Shown: positions 63,525 through 64,000 of the stretch, one piece after another
Position numbering within the stretch: position 1 is the first letter of the stretch
Layout of the letters: the number at the start of each line of letters is the position of its first letter
Assembly (NCBI RefSeq): GCF_020866905.1
Contig: NZ_JAIVCC010000005.1
Coordinates: forward strand, 670,088 to 734,087
Reading direction: 5' to 3'
Source of the DNA: Salinimicrobium sediminilitoris
GTDB taxonomy: Bacteria; Bacteroidota; Bacteroidia; Flavobacteriales; Flavobacteriaceae
Length of the DNA stretch: 64,000 nucleotides
Position numbers and translations under genes: made by a program
Notes under the pieces: model-generated
The model's input: only the letters and a program-made list of their open reading frames with translations
Told to the model about the DNA's origin: nothing
The model's database searches: none

Positions 63525-64000
63525 TTGGAAAACACCCAAGTACATAGTCCTGCAATTTCTCTGGTAAGCGATCTAAAGGAGGTTACCAAGATGAGACTGG
63601 CAATAAGTGTAGTCTTTTCTTCGGTTGCCGGTTATTTTTTAGGAGCAGAATCTGTTGATCTCCTCACAGTGATCATGTTGTCGATTGGAGGGTATTGCCT
63701 CGTTGGAGCCTCAAATGCCTATAACCAGATCCTTGAAAAGGATCTTGACTCTTTAATGAAGAGGACCAGTAACCGTCCTGTTCCTTCAGGAAGAATGTCG
63801 GTTAATACTGCTTTCATTATTGCAAGTTCCCTCACGGTACTGGGGCTGGTAATTCTATATCTTATCAATCCCAGAACAGCAATGTTTGGGGCGATCAGTA
63901 TTTTTCTTTATGTAAGTGTTTATACACCTCTTAAGACCAAGACCCCACTATCTGTATTTGTGGGTGCCTTTCCGGGTGCCATCCCTTTTATGTTAGGATG
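63525..64000 (+). CDS. ctaB: protoheme IX farnesyltransferase (heme O synthase), 3' end cut off
   Basis: The frame is open from TTG 63525 to the window end (158 codons) and reads MENTQVHSPAISLVSDLKEV at the start. The prenyltransferase motif NAYNQILEKDLDSLMKRTSNRP (N-x3-D-type with the RTxxRP box) identifies a UbiA-family heme O synthase. It has membrane spans around VVFSSVAGYFLGAES, LLTVIMLSIGGYCL and FIIASSLTVLGLVILYLI. It converts heme B to heme O, needed for heme-copper oxidases such as the CoxAB encoded upstream in the window. Start could also be ATG 63591, but that would lose the conserved N terminus. Confidence 0.9.
   Translation, partial: MENTQVHSPAISLVSDLKEVTKMRLAISVVFSSVAGYFLGAESVDLLTVIMLSIGGYCLVGASNAYNQILEKDLDSLMKRTSNRPVPSGRMSVNTAFIIASSLTVLGLVILYLINPRTAMFGAISIFLYVSVYTPLKTKTPLSVFVGAFPGAIPFMLG

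Overview
The window reads as a chromosomal segment of a member of the Bacteroidota, almost certainly family Flavobacteriaceae. The evidence is a type IX secretion/gliding gene (sprA), an alternative complex III operon (actABCDEF) next to cytochrome oxidase genes, several TonB-type energy transducers, and promoter elements of the Bacteroidota form TAnnTTTG. I cannot name the genus from sequence alone.

Layout. 1-1333: 3' part of hemN. 1356-6496, minus strand: an AT-rich accessory operon, read Nudix hydrolase, PLD-nuclease/SF2 helicase/DUF3427 protein, HNH endonuclease, then two small unknown genes. It looks like an anti-DNA defence module. 6587-13767: a repeat-rich stretch with a ParE-type toxin/antitoxin pair, dinB, a short-form dnaE (together an SOS-mutagenesis type pair), a second antitoxin with a frameshifted toxin, several families of palindromic repeats, and short decayed fragments of a second dinB (left edge) and a second dnaE (right edge). 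13768-23678, minus strand: a nitric-oxide/low-oxygen cluster. It holds ric (di-iron repair protein), norB (quinol NO reductase), a heme-copper-oxidase-like membrane protein, two universal stress proteins, and a histidine kinase with a FixL-like PAS domain next to a response regulator fused to a CRP/FNR-type DNA-binding protein. Matching TGA-N6-TCA sites lie the same distance from the -7 elements of ric and of one usp gene, which suggests a small local regulon. 23846-28459: rimP-nusA-infB, with a terminator-like hairpin in the leader. 29419-41372: alternative complex III plus cytochrome oxidase subunits II and I, a complete quinol-to-oxygen electron route except for oxidase subunit III. 41457-48355: ruvB, a decayed REP-associated transposase between its REP palindromes, a cytochrome P450, queG, a TonB-C-like secreted protein and a secreted trehalase. 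48459-64000: maeB, ruvA, sprA, gcvH, a VanZ-like gene, two tandem TonB paralogues, a RemB-like outer-membrane protein with an N-terminal TonB-C-like domain, and the start of the heme O synthase gene.

The most interesting parts are (1) the Nudix/PLD-helicase/HNH operon with two unknown small partners; (2) the predicted PAS-kinase/CRP-fusion regulon with identically spaced operators; (3) the relics of dinB and dnaE bracketing the living dinB-dnaE pair; and (4) the terminator in the leader of the rimP-nusA-infB operon. No tRNA, rRNA or CRISPR array was seen.
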